Origin: Gorillibacterium timonense
Lineage (GTDB): Bacteria > Bacillota > Bacilli > Paenibacillales > NBRC-103111
Direction of reading: 5' to 3'
DNA: 64,000 bases
Assembly: GCF_001457415.1 (NCBI RefSeq)
Contig: NZ_LN881722.1
Coordinates: 620,001-684,000, forward strand
The translations under genes and the position numbers were made by a program. The notes beneath the pieces were generated by a model that had not been told where the DNA came from, searched no databases, and saw only the letters and a program-made list of their open reading frames with translations. Each line of letters begins with the position of its first letter. Position 1 is the first letter of the stretch. Shown piece by piece: positions 9,422 through 19,263 of the stretch.

Positions 9422-9569
9422 CGACAAGTTGTTGTCGGCATTCCTCCGTTAAGATAAGGGCAAACGAAGCGATTCAACCCAAATCGTGAGGGATGTTTCG
9501 GCGTCAATGAGTATGGAGAAGATGCTGAACCCTCGGTTATGGATAGAAAGCTTACGAGGAGGAGCCCCT

Positions 9570-10139
9570 ATGCAGAAGAATGCCCTTTATGAGAATTGCC
9601 CGGTCTACGATACACAGAGGTTTCGGCTGAGACTGGTTACCGAGGAGGATGCCGAGGATTTGCTCGCCTGCTATTCCGATCTGGAAGCATCCCGGTTCTT
9701 CAACAGCGACAACTGCATTTGCGATTTCCGGTTTGACACGCTGTCGGATAGGCAAGGCTGCATTCGGCAGTGGCTGTACGAGTACGGAGAAGGGCATTAC
9801 GCTCGGTTTGCGATCGTCGACAAGCTAACGGCCAGAGCGGTTGGAACCCTGGAGATCTTCGCTCGCGAGGATCGGCCCGGAAGTGCAGAGCGTGTCGGCA
9901 TTCTCCGGTTAGATCTTCTGTCTGCTTTCGAGCGGAAAGAGGAGATTGCGGACATTCTGACAACTGCGATGGCTATCTTTTATCCCCTTCTCGGATTTGG
10001 ACATCTCCTCACGAAGGCCATTCCGGAGGCGGAGGAGAGGAGACAGGCCTTGAATGAGCTAGGATTTGTGCCGATCCCCGATTCCATACCCATGCCTTAT
10101 CCACATTACTTTATAAGACCAAGTACGCTGCCCGCTTAA
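9570..10139 (+). CDS. GNAT-family N-acetyltransferase
   Basis: A 189-residue protein starting at ATG 9570, placed by GAGGAGG at 9556-9562 (seven bases). The frame is open further upstream but without a better ribosome site. The pattern is that of RimJ/RimL-type GNAT enzymes, which transfer acetyl from acetyl-CoA to amino groups. The N-terminal RFRLRLVTEEDAEDLLACYSD is the usual first strand and helix, and the core strand is ARAVGTLEIFARE. The acetyl-CoA loop is less typical than usual (R-x-x-G is not clear in GILRLDLLSAFERKEEIADI), so activity is not assured. Substrate unknown. It lies between the WYL regulator and the YcaQ-like gene, whose upstream gap contains the 37-bp repeat. Confidence 0.75.
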   Translation: MQKNALYENCPVYDTQRFRLRLVTEEDAEDLLACYSDLEASRFFNSDNCICDFRFDTLSDRQGCIRQWLYEYGEGHYARFAIVDKLTARAVGTLEIFAREDRPGSAERVGILRLDLLSAFERKEEIADILTTAMAIFYPLLGFGHLLTKAIPEAEERRQALNELGFVPIPDSIPMPYPHYFIRPSTLPA

Positions 10140-10181
10140 AACCGTGGTCTCCGCACAACTTCCTCTACCCATTTACGCGGA

Positions 10182-10218
10182 TTCCTATCCACACGATTAG
10201 GGCCGACGGCGTACTAGA
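10182..10218 (+). repeat. Copy B of the 37-bp intergenic repeat, upstream of the YcaQ-like gene
   Basis: 31 of 37 bases match 581-617, with identical core TATCCACACGATTA and GCGTACTA. It ends 18 bases before the ATG at 10237, as expected of a promoter-proximal element. Confidence 0.5.
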
Positions 10219-10236
10219 AATGAGGATGAATAAGAG

Positions 10237-11415
10237 ATGAGCGCGATTTCTTTTTCAAAGGAACAGGCCGGAAGGTTTCTGCTTCTGAAGCACGGCTTGC
10301 TGGGAGAATACCGGTTTATGGGGAAGGAGGGTGTTTGCCGCTTTGTCCGTCAGGCCGGCTGCATCCAATATGACCCGATCGATGTGTGCGGGAAAAATGC
10401 GGAGCTAGTTCTGCAGGCGAGGGTGCCCGGCTTCACCAAAGGCATGCTAGAGGAGCTGCTGTATGAGGACCGGAAGCTGATCGACTATTTCGATAAGAAC
10501 ATGGCCATCATCCAAGCGGAAGACTGGAAGTATTTCTCGCGGACTCGGGAGGCCTACGGCAAGAACGGCCGCAGCCGCGACAATGTCGATCGGGTGAAGG
10601 AACAAGTGAAGCAGCGGATTCGAGACAAAGGGTATGCCTGCTCCAAGGATATCGATCTGAAGGAGACGGTGGATTGGTATTGGAACTCAACCTCGCTTGC
10701 CCGGGCGGCGCTCGAATCGTTTTATTTTCGCGGAGAGCTGATCGTTCATCACAAGAAGGGCACGATGAAGTATTACGGGTTGGCCGAGGATTACCTCGAG
10801 TCTTCGCTGCTGACGGCTCCCGATCCGAATGAATCGGAGGACGATTACTTGAAATGGCAGGCTGAGCGGCGAATCGGGTCGGTCGGTCTGTTATGGAACA
10901 AGGCATCCGATGCGTGGCTCGGGATTAGCGGATTCGGGAGTGAAGCGCGCAACCGTATCTTTTCGTTGCTGGAGGCCGAGGGGAGAATTACCGAATGCTC
11001 GGTTGAGGGAATGGTGGAGCGATTCTATATCCGGAAGGAAGACAAAGCTCTGGCAGATCGAGTTCGATCGGAGACCTCGCTATTCGGGAGGCTGGAATTT
11101 CTCGCCCCCTTGGACAACCTCCTGTGGGACCGGAAGCTGATCAAGGCCATCTTCGGTTTTGATTACAAATGGGAGATTTATACACCGCTCGCACAGAGAA
11201 AATTCGGGTATTATGTGCTGCCGGTTCTCGACGGAACCCGGTTTCTGGGCAGGATCGAAATGACGGTGGACAAGAAAAAGAAGGAATTGACGGTCCAGCA
11301 TCTTTGGCTGGAACCCGAGATGGAGCTGACCGATGCCGTTCAGCGACGTCTTCAAGAACGTCTCACGAGGTTCGCAGAATTCCATCAATGCCGCACGATT
11401 CATTCGCTTCTCTAA
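10237..11415 (+). CDS. Winged-helix protein of the YcaQ-like DNA glycosylase superfamily (HTH_42)
   Basis: A 392-residue protein of the HTH_42 family, to which the crosslink-unhooking glycosylases YcaQ and AlkX belong. Characteristic segments are the N-terminal SKEQAGRFLLLKHGLLG and the VRQAGCIQYDPIDV block, where the family has its QxD catalytic motif; here it reads QYDP. The C-terminal FDYKWEIYTPLAQRKFGYYVLPVL is highly typical. Studied members open interstrand crosslinks or alkylated bases using tandem winged helices. The length and motifs fit a glycosylase, but substrate choice cannot be read from sequence. The gene is monocistronic, preceded by a 37-bp repeat shared with the RHH/PIN locus. 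Confidence 0.85.
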   Translation: MSAISFSKEQAGRFLLLKHGLLGEYRFMGKEGVCRFVRQAGCIQYDPIDVCGKNAELVLQARVPGFTKGMLEELLYEDRKLIDYFDKNMAIIQAEDWKYFSRTREAYGKNGRSRDNVDRVKEQVKQRIRDKGYACSKDIDLKETVDWYWNSTSLARAALESFYFRGELIVHHKKGTMKYYGLAEDYLESSLLTAPDPNESEDDYLKWQAERRIGSVGLLWNKASDAWLGISGFGSEARNRIFSLLEAEGRITECSVEGMVERFYIRKEDKALADRVRSETSLFGRLEFLAPLDNLLWDRKLIKAIFGFDYKWEIYTPLAQRKFGYYVLPVLDGTRFLGRIEMTVDKKKKELTVQHLWLEPEMELTDAVQRRLQERLTRFAEFHQCRTIHSLL

Positions 11416-11503
11416 ACGTGAGCCAAGCTTCTGTGTACGGTAGAACCGTTCCCGGCGGCTTGGTCTGTGATGGTGCTCAGGGCTTCAGGCTCTCCCGCTT
11501 CTC

Positions 11504-11824
11504 TTACAGCGACTTGATCTTGCGGACGATTTCGACTCGCATCACCTTGAGCTCCCATACCTTGCTCCTGAGCTCCGCTTCCCGTTCTCGGTCCTGCTCG
11601 CTTCGCAGCTCTCCGAAGAGCTCCAGCATCTTGACGTTGATCTGGTCGAACATCCTCCACAGGTCCTGCCGCAGGAGATCCGCCGTAACCGAGTTGAAAT
11701 GCTTTTCACGAGCCAGAAAACGCTGCTTCAGCTCCGCCTGCCATTCCGAATCGCCGAGAGCCAAGGCATAATTATACAGATCGAGATGGTCATTAATCCA
11801 AGCCTGCTCATAAGGATCATACAT
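11504..11824 (-). CDS. Hypothetical helical protein
   Basis: A 106-residue protein, almost entirely alpha-helical by composition, with a long charged C-terminal segment from about residue 60 that could form a coiled coil (MFDQINVKMLELFGELRSE and onward). No cysteines, no signal peptide and no membrane helix. I do not recognise the family. It lies convergent to the YcaQ-like gene, 88 bases from its stop, and downstream of the ABC exporter operon but separated from it by a terminator at 11917-11948, so it has its own transcript. Confidence 0.6.
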   Translation of the reverse strand: MYDPYEQAWINDHLDLYNYALALGDSEWQAELKQRFLAREKHFNSVTADLLRQDLWRMFDQINVKMLELFGELRSEQDREREAELRSKVWELKVMRVEIVRKIKSL

Positions 11825-11916
11825 GGATGCGTCGCCTCCGTTTTCTTTCGTTTATACCGAGTATTATACTAGGTATTTATGGAATTACAATGGGTAACCG
11901 TAAAACCTGCAAAAAG

Positions 11917-11948
11917 AAAAACGTCATCCTTGAGGGGATGACGTTTTT
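11917..11948 (-). terminator. Rho-independent terminator of the ABC exporter operon
   Basis: AAAAACGTCATCC (11917-11929) pairs with GGATGACGTTTTT (11936-11948). The A and T flanks make it work on both strands. Confidence 0.88.
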
Positions 11949-11976
11949 GTTTGAAGATAAGGAATCGGGACTGAGT

Positions 11977-13746
11977 TTACCCGAGTGACGGCGGGGCTTC
12001 CTGATTCCACAAACGGCGCATCTCCTCGCTCGTGGAGAGAAGCTCCTGAAGGGTTCCTTCGGCTTCGATACGGCCGTCCTTCATAAGCACGATTCGATCC
12101 GCGCGGGAGAGTACGGCAGGCCGATGCGAGACGACGAGGCAGGTCGCCTGCCGCCGTTCGAACAACCGCTCCCAAAGAATCTGCTCCGTCTCCACGTCGA
12201 GCGCGCTCGAGAGATCGTCGAAGACGAACAGCTCGGGATCACGGACGAACATGCGTGCCGCCGCTGTCCGCTGCGCCTGACCGCCGGACAGCTTCACTCC
12301 GCGCGGACCGATCTTGGTCTCGAGCCCTTCGGCAAGAGCGGCGACATCGCGCTCCATGACGGCTGAACGGATGGCTGTGTCCAGCTCCTCCGGAGTTGCA
12401 GCATGGCCGAGCAGGATGTTGTCTTCGAGCGAATCGCTGTATAGACGCGGGGATTGCGGCGTATAAGCCGAGCGCGGCGGGATGAAGAAAGCGCCGGGAT
12501 CGTTCACCGCATCTCCGTTCCAGCGGATCTCGCCCTTATCCTTGGGCAAGAGGCCGAGGAGGGTACGGATGAGGGTGGTCTTGCCCGAGCCGATGCGGCC
12601 CGTGATCACGGTGAAGGAATGGCGAGGCAGCACCAGGCCGATATCGGCGATGCCCCGGTCGCTGTCCGGGTATCGGTACGAAAGCCCCTCGACGCGCAGC
12701 TCCTCAAGCTGATCCTCGGGTCTAACCTGCGGCGTGGGAATCGCAGGAAGCTCTTCCCGCAAATAGAGCGGATGCGGCTCGGTCAGCCTCTCCGGCGGCG
12801 CATCTTGAAGCAGCTCCGTGAGCCGGTCCTTGGATACCGCGCATTGCTTTAGGTCGGTGATGAATTTGCCGAAGTTTTGGATGAACTGGGTGACGAAGGT
12901 CAGGTAATAGACGAACAAAGCAAAATCTCCGACGGTGAAATCGCCGGTGCGCATCTGGCTGGCGGCAAGAATGAGCACGAGGCCGGTTCCCAGATTCACG
13001 GTGTTGGAGAAGGTCGAGTCCAGTAGCTGAGTGAGGACTTTGTCCTTCAATACGGACATGCGACGCTTCTCGCCAAGTTCACGGAAGCGCTGGATGACGC
13101 GTTCTTCCGCACCCGCCACTTGAATCGCCTGCACGGTGTTGAACATCTCGCTGATCGCGCCGGTTACCTGGCTCGTCGCTTCACGGCTTGCTGCGCGATA
13201 TTTCTGAAGCAGCGTGGTCGCCAGTTGGGCGATAGTCACGACCACCACCAGCGGCAGGAAGACCCACAGGGTGAGCTGAGCGTTGATCTGAACGAGGATA
13301 GCGGCGGCCACGCTCGCAAACGCGACCATGCCGAAGGCGTCCACGGACCAACTGATGGCCTCTTCTACATGGTCCACATCGTCGCGGAAGGTGCTGATCG
13401 CTTCTCCCGGAGAAACCGGAATCGCCTTCGCTCCCGGCTCCTTCAGGATGTGGCGCAGCAGGTTATGCCTTAGCAATGCCCCGATGCGGAAGCGGAAATG
13501 AACGTCGGTCACGAACCCCATGGCGATGAACAGGCAGCGGGCGACGGAGGCTCCGAACATCAAAGCGATGACGGCGGGGAGTCCGAGCCGGTAGCTCTCG
13601 CCCTGCGTCAAAGCATCGAAGAACATCTTGGTGACGATCCCGGGCAATACCGGGGTGAGGTATACCATCGTCCAGGCGAACAAATTGGCGAAATAAATCA
13701 TCGGCCGATAGCGGAATAGCCGCCATAGAAACGAAAATGTGCTCAT
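11977..13746 (-). CDS. ABC exporter half-transporter, degenerate-NBD subunit
   Basis: A 589-residue type IV ABC exporter (membrane domain with six helices in the first 310 residues, nucleotide-binding domain after about 345). Walker A is GRIGSGKTT and the signature is [14 protein letters not shown]. The Walker B end reads [12 protein letters not shown], where the catalytic glutamate (DE) is aspartate. Such a change is typical of the non-catalytic half of heterodimeric exporters such as BmrCD. The start overlaps the stop of the upstream half-transporter by the four bases ATGA, so the two are translationally coupled and surely partners. Heterodimers of this type export drugs, lipids or peptides; the substrate is unknown. 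Confidence 0.93.
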   Translation of the reverse strand: MSTFSFLWRLFRYRPMIYFANLFAWTMVYLTPVLPGIVTKMFFDALTQGESYRLGLPAVIALMFGASVARCLFIAMGFVTDVHFRFRIGALLRHNLLRHILKEPGAKAIPVSPGEAISTFRDDVDHVEEAISWSVDAFGMVAFASVAAAILVQINAQLTLWVFLPLVVVVTIAQLATTLLQKYRAASREATSQVTGAISEMFNTVQAIQVAGAEERVIQRFRELGEKRRMSVLKDKVLTQLLDSTFSNTVNLGTGLVLILAASQMRTGDFTVGDFALFVYYLTFVTQFIQNFGKFITDLKQCAVSKDRLTELLQDAPPERLTEPHPLYLREELPAIPTPQVRPEDQLEELRVEGLSYRYPDSDRGIADIGLVLPRHSFTVITGRIGSGKTTLIRTLLGLLPKDKGEIRWNGDAVNDPGAFFIPPRSAYTPQSPRLYSDSLEDNILLGHAATPEELDTAIRSAVMERDVAALAEGLETKIGPRGVKLSGGQAQRTAAARMFVRDPELFVFDDLSSALDVETEQILWERLFERRQATCLVVSHRPAVLSRADRIVLMKDGRIEAEGTLQELLSTSEEMRRLWNQEAPPSLG

Positions 13747-15497
13747 TCGGACAACTCCTCCTCTCCGGTGCTTAGGATGTGGCTGAAGCGCGATCCGGGA
13801 TCGTCGGCGAGTGCTTGACGCGGACCGTGCTCGATCATGTGCCCGTCTTCGAGGATGAGGATGTCATCCACCCGGCGCACGGTGGCAAGCCGGTGAGCGA
13901 TGATGATGCAGGTACGCTCCCGGACGAGCCGGTCGATAGCCCGGACGATCTTCTGTTCCGTCGCGGGATCAAGCTTCGAGGAGGCTTCATCCAGGATCAC
14001 GACGCCAGGATCACTCAGGAACACTCGAGCGAAGGCGAGCAGTTGGGCTTCCCCGGCGGAGAGGCCGCCTCCGTTCGAGGACAGCGGGGTATCGAGTCCG
14101 CGCGGCATTGAGGCGAGCCACTCTTCCATGCCGAGCTCGCGGAGAATGTCTTCGATGCGGCTGTCCGGTATCGCTTCATTGTAGAAGGTCAGATTGTCCC
14201 GCACCGTCCCTTGGAAGAGCTCGATCTGCTGCGTGACCATGCCGACATGGCGGCGAAGATCCTCGACGCGGAATTCCCGCAAGTCCCGCCCGTCCAGCGT
14301 AACGACTCCCTCGCGAGGGTCATGGAATCGCAGGAGAAGCCGCGCGAGTGTCGTCTTGCCGCTCCCGGTGCGACCGAGAACGCCAAGGCTTTTGCCGCGT
14401 TCCAGCGTGAAGTCGATGTGGTTCAGGGTGACGAGGTCCTCCTCATAGCCGAAGACGACCTGGTCGAAGCGGACCGTGGATGGTCCTGCCTCCGGCGGGC
14501 TGCCCGTTCCGTCCTTGATGGTTGATTCGGTCGCGAGCAGCTCTCCGATTCGGGTAATGCTCGCGTCCGCCTTTTGCAAATCCTCCATCTGGGTACGAAT
14601 CTGCTCGATCGGCCGCGACAACTGTTCCGTATAATAAATGATCATGTAGACCGTTCCGAGAGTAATGGCTCCGTGTCGATACAGAGAGGCGCTGACGGCG
14701 AACGCCATCGCGGTGCCGAACGCAAAGAGAATGAGCGAGGTGATCCACATGGAAGCAAAGCCCATGAAGGCCTTGAAGCGCAGCGGAAACCAGCGGCGCA
14801 TGATGCGATGGAAGCGGTTCATGACGAACCCTGCGGCTCCGTTGGCGCGAGCGTCCTCGGTGCCTTCCAGATGCTCGCCCAGGAAGCCGAAGAATTCGGC
14901 GCTGATGGCCCGGACTTTCGTCCAGAGCGGAGCTGTGTAGCGCCGGACATATTGTAAGGCGCTGATCGCGGCTCCGACAAAGACGAGCATGACGAGCCCG
15001 ATCTGCCAGCCTTCCCGGAAGAGCAGGATCAGGATGCCGATCACAAGCGCGAGGTTCGATAAGAGCATGACGGACAGCTTCGAGAAGAAGTTGGACAAGG
15101 CGTTGATGTCCCCGTCCACCCGTTCGATCAGCATACCCGAGGAATGGGCCTTGTGGAAGCTGGGATCGAGCCGCAGGCAGTGCTCGGCAACATCCTCGCG
15201 CAGCCGATTGGTCGCCGTCCAGCCGACATTTTCGCTCAAATAGGTGGTGATCAGGATCATGAGCTGGTAGATAAGGGAGATGCCGATGAACAAAGCACCG
15301 GCGTAGTATAGCTCCCGAACCTCCGCTTTCGCCTGTGCCGAGTCGATAAAGTGGCGGATGATCTGGGGATTGACGAGCTGCATGGCGATGGAGGCAATCA
15401 GCAGACCGTACAGGAGTGCGACACTTTTCCATTGCGGCTTCAAGTAACCGGAGAGGAGCCTGAGATAACGGCTGAGTGGAATTTTGACGGGATTCAT
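13743..15497 (-). CDS. ABC exporter half-transporter, canonical-NBD subunit
   Basis: A 584-residue ABC exporter half with N-terminal six-helix membrane domain and C-terminal ATPase. Walker A is GRTGSGKTT, the Q-loop is VTQQIELF and Walker B is [12 protein letters not shown] with the catalytic glutamate present. The signature reads [13 protein letters not shown], where the usual second glycine is alanine. It is therefore the half with the better catalytic residue, paired with the downstream half whose glutamate is Asp. First gene of a two-gene leftward operon, divergent from the YigZ gene. AAAGGTG precedes the ATG. Substrate unknown. Confidence 0.93.
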   Translation of the reverse strand: MNPVKIPLSRYLRLLSGYLKPQWKSVALLYGLLIASIAMQLVNPQIIRHFIDSAQAKAEVRELYYAGALFIGISLIYQLMILITTYLSENVGWTATNRLREDVAEHCLRLDPSFHKAHSSGMLIERVDGDINALSNFFSKLSVMLLSNLALVIGILILLFREGWQIGLVMLVFVGAAISALQYVRRYTAPLWTKVRAISAEFFGFLGEHLEGTEDARANGAAGFVMNRFHRIMRRWFPLRFKAFMGFASMWITSLILFAFGTAMAFAVSASLYRHGAITLGTVYMIIYYTEQLSRPIEQIRTQMEDLQKADASITRIGELLATESTIKDGTGSPPEAGPSTVRFDQVVFGYEEDLVTLNHIDFTLERGKSLGVLGRTGSGKTTLARLLLRFHDPREGVVTLDGRDLREFRVEDLRRHVGMVTQQIELFQGTVRDNLTFYNEAIPDSRIEDILRELGMEEWLASMPRGLDTPLSSNGGGLSAGEAQLLAFARVFLSDPGVVILDEASSKLDPATEQKIVRAIDRLVRERTCIIIAHRLATVRRVDDILILEDGHMIEHGPRQALADDPGSRFSHILSTGEEELSE

Positions 15498-15668
15498 AAG
15501 TGCACCTTTCGTTCTTCAGAGTCGATAAGCTTGAAACAGGGGATGAATCCGAAAAAAAGGGGAACGGATGATCGGTTTCCGGTTTCTCTTCGATAACTTT
15601 AGTGGATTCGGAAGATCGAGTCAACGGACTTTTTCTCTTTAGTGGAGTTTTCCCTCGAGTGCTTCATT

Positions 15669-15698
15669 TTGCTGCGGCGCGGAATGCCGTGCTACAAT
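15669..15698 (+). promoter_or_regulatory. Candidate sigma-A promoter of the YigZ-family gene
   Basis: TTGCTG (15669-15674), an 18-base spacer and TACAAT (15693-15698) lie about 30 bases before the chosen ATG. Confidence 0.4.
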
Positions 15699-15729
15699 GG
15701 ATCAAAATTGGCGAGAAGGAGCAACAACC

Positions 15730-16362
15730 ATGCTGGACAGCTACAAAACCGTGGAGCGAAGCGGCTCTGCGGAGATTGTCATCCGAAAATCCCGCTTCAT
15801 CGGACACGCCCGGCCTGTGGCGACGGAGGAGGAGGCGCTCGCGTTTATCGCGGAGATCAAGAAGGAGCACAGCGCGGCGACCCATAACTGCTCCGCCTAT
15901 GTGATCGGTGAACGGGACGAATACCAGAAGCAATCCGACGACGGGGAACCGAGCGGCACGGCAGGCAAGCCGATCCTCGAAGTGATCAAGCATCAGGGAT
16001 TGAAAAATGTCGCGGTCGTCGTAACCCGTTACTTCGGCGGCATCTTGCTCGGTGCGGGGGGGCTCATTCGGGCCTATACCGACGGAGCGGTCGCCGGTCT
16101 TGCCGCGGCGAAGCCGGTGCTGCAGGTGCTGCATCGCGATGTCTACCTGGAGATCGACTATACCTGGCTCGGCAAGGTGGAGCATGAGCTGAGAGGAAGA
16201 GGGACGCTGCTTGGGGAGACGTCTTTTGCCGACAAAGTGACGCTTCACTGCCAGCCTATTACCTCCGAAGCGGACGCGTTTGCCGCTTGGCTGACGGATA
16301 TCACAAGCGGTCAAGGAATCGTGGCCCTGGGAATCGAGCATTATGTGACGAAGGAGGTATAG
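15730..16362 (+). CDS. YigZ/IMPACT family protein
   Basis: A 210-residue UPF0029/IMPACT protein. The N-terminal domain shows the family signature EIVIRKSRFIGHARP, then HNCSAYVIG, QKQSDDGEPSGTAGKPILEV and VVVTRYFGGILLGAGGLIRAY, all near-diagnostic. The C-terminal DUF1949 ferredoxin-like domain follows. Eukaryotic IMPACT modulates GCN2/GCN1 in translational stress; the bacterial role is not settled and may involve ribosomes or nucleic acids. ATG 15730 is preferred over the upstream in-frame ATG because AGAAGGAGC ends eight bases before it. Confidence 0.92.
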   Translation: MLDSYKTVERSGSAEIVIRKSRFIGHARPVATEEEALAFIAEIKKEHSAATHNCSAYVIGERDEYQKQSDDGEPSGTAGKPILEVIKHQGLKNVAVVVTRYFGGILLGAGGLIRAYTDGAVAGLAAAKPVLQVLHRDVYLEIDYTWLGKVEHELRGRGTLLGETSFADKVTLHCQPITSEADAFAAWLTDITSGQGIVALGIEHYVTKEV

Positions 16363-16388
16363 GTGGGAAAAATACTCCTAACGATCGA

Positions 16389-16419
16389 CAAGATTTGAAA
16401 GCGACGGGGGCAAATCTTG
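16389..16419. repeat. 9-bp perfect inverted repeat between the YigZ and kinase genes
   Basis: CAAGATTTG (16389-16397) is exactly complementary to CAAATCTTG (16411-16419). It has no T run, so it may be an operator or a weak terminator. Confidence 0.35.
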
Positions 16420-16579
16420 ATGGAATCTGTTGGAAAAAATTAGTAGAAGTGGTAGGGGCGATATTGTATCATGGATAAGGTGGCATGTTGTCTCTAAGGA
16501 GAGGCGGCTTTGCAGGAATTGGCCGGTCCGGATGCTCAATTGAAGGCTCTGGATTCAATTCGTGAGAAGGGAATGTCAA

Positions 16580-18334
16580 ATGGAACAGGGAAAGAGTCGC
16601 TACAGGATGTCCGCAAGCAGGCAGGAGCATCGATTGAACCTACTGGGAGCAAATCCGGACGTAAGCCCGTCCTCTATTCCGTTTGATGGTTCCGGAGATT
16701 CCGCGAGCGGCGGCAGAGAGGAGCCATCATCCAAGCGCCAACTGGAGTTGACGGTCAGGAACCGGGAGCTGGCCAGCGCGAATAAGGAGCTGGAAGCCCA
16801 CAACCGCGAGCTTTTGCGCCGCCTTGCCGATATGAAAGCCGCGAACCGGGAGTTAGCCAGCCGCAATGCGGAGCTCATCATGAATGAGGCGAAACGGGAC
16901 AAGGATAGCGCCCACATGTGCGAAAAGCTTCAGCAGTGGTCGCAGTGGTACGAGAACTGGAACGAGTGGATGGAGAGCGCTAAGATCGGGACCCTGTTTT
17001 TGGACATGGAGCTGCGGATTAAGCAGTTCAACTCCTTGATGAGCAGTGTCATCGAACTGAATGCCGAAGATATCGATCGTCCTTTCGGGCAATTGGCTCA
17101 TACGCAATTCGAAGAGGGGTTGTATGCGGATATCCTACGGGTAGCCACGAGCCTGAAGCCGCTCGAGAGAGAGTTGAGGAGCAAATGCGGGTGTTGGTAT
17201 AACCTGATCATCCTGCCCTACAGCTCGCGGGACAAGCAGCCGAGTGGAATTGCCGTCACGCTGGCCGAGATCACCGATCTGAAACAGGCGACTACCGAAT
17301 TGTTGAAGCTCTCCTATGCTGTTGAACAGAATCACAGCATCATTCTCATCACCGACACGGAAGGCTTCATCGAATATAGCAACTTAAAATTCACCGAGCA
17401 TATCGGATACACTCCCGAGGAAGTGCTTGGGCAGCCGGTGGCGGGCTTGCATCCGGAGGAGATCAGCGGCACCGCCTTCGGCGACATCTGGAATCAGGTG
17501 ATGGAAGGGAATCGCTGGGCCGGAGAAATCGAGATGATCCGCAAGGATGGAGAGCGATTCTGGGAAGGGGCTACGATCCTGCCGATCAAGGACCGGGAGG
17601 GAAAGATCATTCATGTGCTCAAGATGTCTCAGAATATTACCGACCACAAGACGGCGGAGGAGCTCTTGCGCAAATCCGAGATGCTATCGGCCATCGGACA
17701 GCTTGCGGCGGGAATCGCTCATGAGATCCGCAATCCTTTGACAGCGCTGAAAGGGTTTACGAAGCTGCTGGAGAGGGGCGTGACGAACAAAAACAAGGAT
17801 TACACCCGAATCATGGGCAAAGAGCTGGAACGGATCGAGACGATCATCAACGAATTTCTCGTGCTAGCCAAGCCGCAGGTTTGGAGCTTTGAAAAGAAAA
17901 GCATTCCCGATATCCTGAAGGATGTGCTCATGCTGCTCAAGCCGGAGGCCCTACTTGGCAATGTGGAATTGATCACCGACTACGATTCCCGATTGAAGCC
18001 GATCTCCTGCGTGGAAAATCAATTGAAGCAGGTCTTTCTCAACATTCTTAAGAACAGCCTGGAAGCGGTACCACAGGGAGGGGTCATCAAGATCGAAGCC
18101 GGTCTATGTGAGGATGAGTATCTCTTTGTAAGGATTGTGGACAACGGCTGCGGCATTCCGGAGGAGAAGCTGGCCCGCTTGGGCGAGCCGTTCTATTCGA
18201 CCAAGGAGAAAGGAACGGGACTCGGGCTCATGGTCAGCTTTAAGATCATTGAGAACCATCGAGGCGCTTATACGGTCAAAAGCGGACCGGGCGGGGGCAC
18301 GTCGATGGAGATTCGACTGCCCTTCGAACGGTGA
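16580..18334 (+). CDS. PAS-domain sensor histidine kinase (sporulation-kinase-like, soluble)
   Basis: A kinase of about 584 residues with no membrane helix. Order: a charged N-terminus, a coiled coil rich in NRELASANKELE-type heptads, one PAS-like domain, a second PAS domain with PAC motif (GFIEYSNLKFTEHIGYTPEE to IIHVLKMSQNITD), a HisKA dimerisation domain with phospho-acceptor His in AAGIAHEIRNPLTALKGF, then HATPase_c with N-box, DNGCGIPEEKL and GTGLGLMVSFKIIENH. This architecture is that of KinA/KinE-type kinases feeding the Spo0 phosphorelay, and no cognate response regulator is adjacent, as usual for those. Start ATG 16580 follows GAGAAGGGA by eight bases; GTG 16562 is less likely. Confidence 0.92.
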   Translation: MEQGKSRYRMSASRQEHRLNLLGANPDVSPSSIPFDGSGDSASGGREEPSSKRQLELTVRNRELASANKELEAHNRELLRRLADMKAANRELASRNAELIMNEAKRDKDSAHMCEKLQQWSQWYENWNEWMESAKIGTLFLDMELRIKQFNSLMSSVIELNAEDIDRPFGQLAHTQFEEGLYADILRVATSLKPLERELRSKCGCWYNLIILPYSSRDKQPSGIAVTLAEITDLKQATTELLKLSYAVEQNHSIILITDTEGFIEYSNLKFTEHIGYTPEEVLGQPVAGLHPEEISGTAFGDIWNQVMEGNRWAGEIEMIRKDGERFWEGATILPIKDREGKIIHVLKMSQNITDHKTAEELLRKSEMLSAIGQLAAGIAHEIRNPLTALKGFTKLLERGVTNKNKDYTRIMGKELERIETIINEFLVLAKPQVWSFEKKSIPDILKDVLMLLKPEALLGNVELITDYDSRLKPISCVENQLKQVFLNILKNSLEAVPQGGVIKIEAGLCEDEYLFVRIVDNGCGIPEEKLARLGEPFYSTKEKGTGLGLMVSFKIIENHRGAYTVKSGPGGGTSMEIRLPFER

Positions 18335-18425
18335 GATCGGGTATAATCAAGGCGTTATGGGAACCATGGGTTTTGAGTTGAAGGTGTACAAGCACCAAGA
18401 ATGAGGACGCAAAGGGGAAATTCCA

Positions 18426-18647
18426 ATGGATTTGACGAAAGCTTCGAAGGAAAACGTAGAATACATGATCGAACAGGTTAAGCAAAAGCTGAGAATGGCA
18501 TCGGGAGCGGCGATCCGCGCTGAGCATTTCGATGAGAGCCGCTATGAGGAGCTGGTCGAGCTGTACGAGCATGTGGCGGGCAAATCGACCTTCAGCGTCA
18601 GTGAAATCGACGCGATCGTTCAGGAGCTTGGCCGGCTGCGCAAATGA
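18426..18647 (+). CDS. DUF1128 family protein (YfkK-like)
   Basis: A 73-residue protein matching the DUF1128 family across its whole length: KENVEYMIEQVKQKLRM at the start, AAIRAEHFDESRYEELVELY in the middle and FSVSEIDAIVQELGRLRK at the end. The family is small, soluble and restricted to Bacilli; its function is not known. The 3' end overlaps the convergent gene at 18620-19051 by 28 bases. Confidence 0.88.
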   Translation: MDLTKASKENVEYMIEQVKQKLRMASGAAIRAEHFDESRYEELVELYEHVAGKSTFSVSEIDAIVQELGRLRK

Positions 18648-19051
18648 ATCTTTTCTCGGCTCAGAGCGGCTTCGATCCTCTCCTGCAGCCCGGTAAGCTT
18701 GGCGAGTAGATTCAGAATCTGCCCCGGCTTAGGAGAATGGGGAAGAACGTAATCATAATGCTCCGAAACGTACCAAACGGTTCGGAGCAGGAGCTCGTCG
18801 GTTAACGGAAGCTGTCCGTTGTCCGATGCCGTCTGCAGCAGGGCCGCCTCGTAACCGGGACCTTTCAGCGGCAGCGCATTCCTTTCTTTCATATAATAGG
18901 CTTCAAGCAGCAGCCGGGCTGCCTTGGCGGCGTACGACAGGCTTGTCTTGGACATCTTCTGGTTGGCGAAGCTTACAGCAGTCTCCAAATGCAGACGGGA
19001 ATCCTGGATTAGCGAGTCCGCGGTGAATGAGGCTTCAGTCGAGTTCTCCAT
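18620..19051 (-). CDS. Hypothetical protein, HEPN-like helical bundle
   Basis: A 143-residue, nearly all-helical protein. The segment HLETAVSFANQKMSKTSLSYAAKAARLLLEAYYM followed by a short variable part and a second pair of helices resembles the four-helix HEPN bundle, which occurs in nucleotidyltransferase partners and ribonucleases. The Rx4-6H catalytic motif of nuclease HEPNs is not visible, so a nuclease role is not supported. AAGGAAG precedes the ATG. Its end overlaps the DUF1128 gene by 28 bases on the opposite strand, so their mRNAs would be complementary there. Fold suggestion is tentative. Confidence 0.55.
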   Translation of the reverse strand: MENSTEASFTADSLIQDSRLHLETAVSFANQKMSKTSLSYAAKAARLLLEAYYMKERNALPLKGPGYEAALLQTASDNGQLPLTDELLLRTVWYVSEHYDYVLPHSPKPGQILNLLAKLTGLQERIEAALSREKIHLRSRPSS

Positions 19052-19263
19052 GATCCGATCTTCCTTCTGCCGGCCTCGTGCAGCGAAAAGGCCTATCCGA
19101 TATCGAGGGTTCCGGCACGGCGGAGGGACTCCTTTCGTGAGCAGATTCTCCTATTATACATGAAAATAGGATTTTAACATATCATTTCGTGACTCTATAA
19201 TACTCAATTACCTATTTTTACTGCTTGCCTTCTTCTCTACACTTTCTCTATAGTGGGGTGTAG

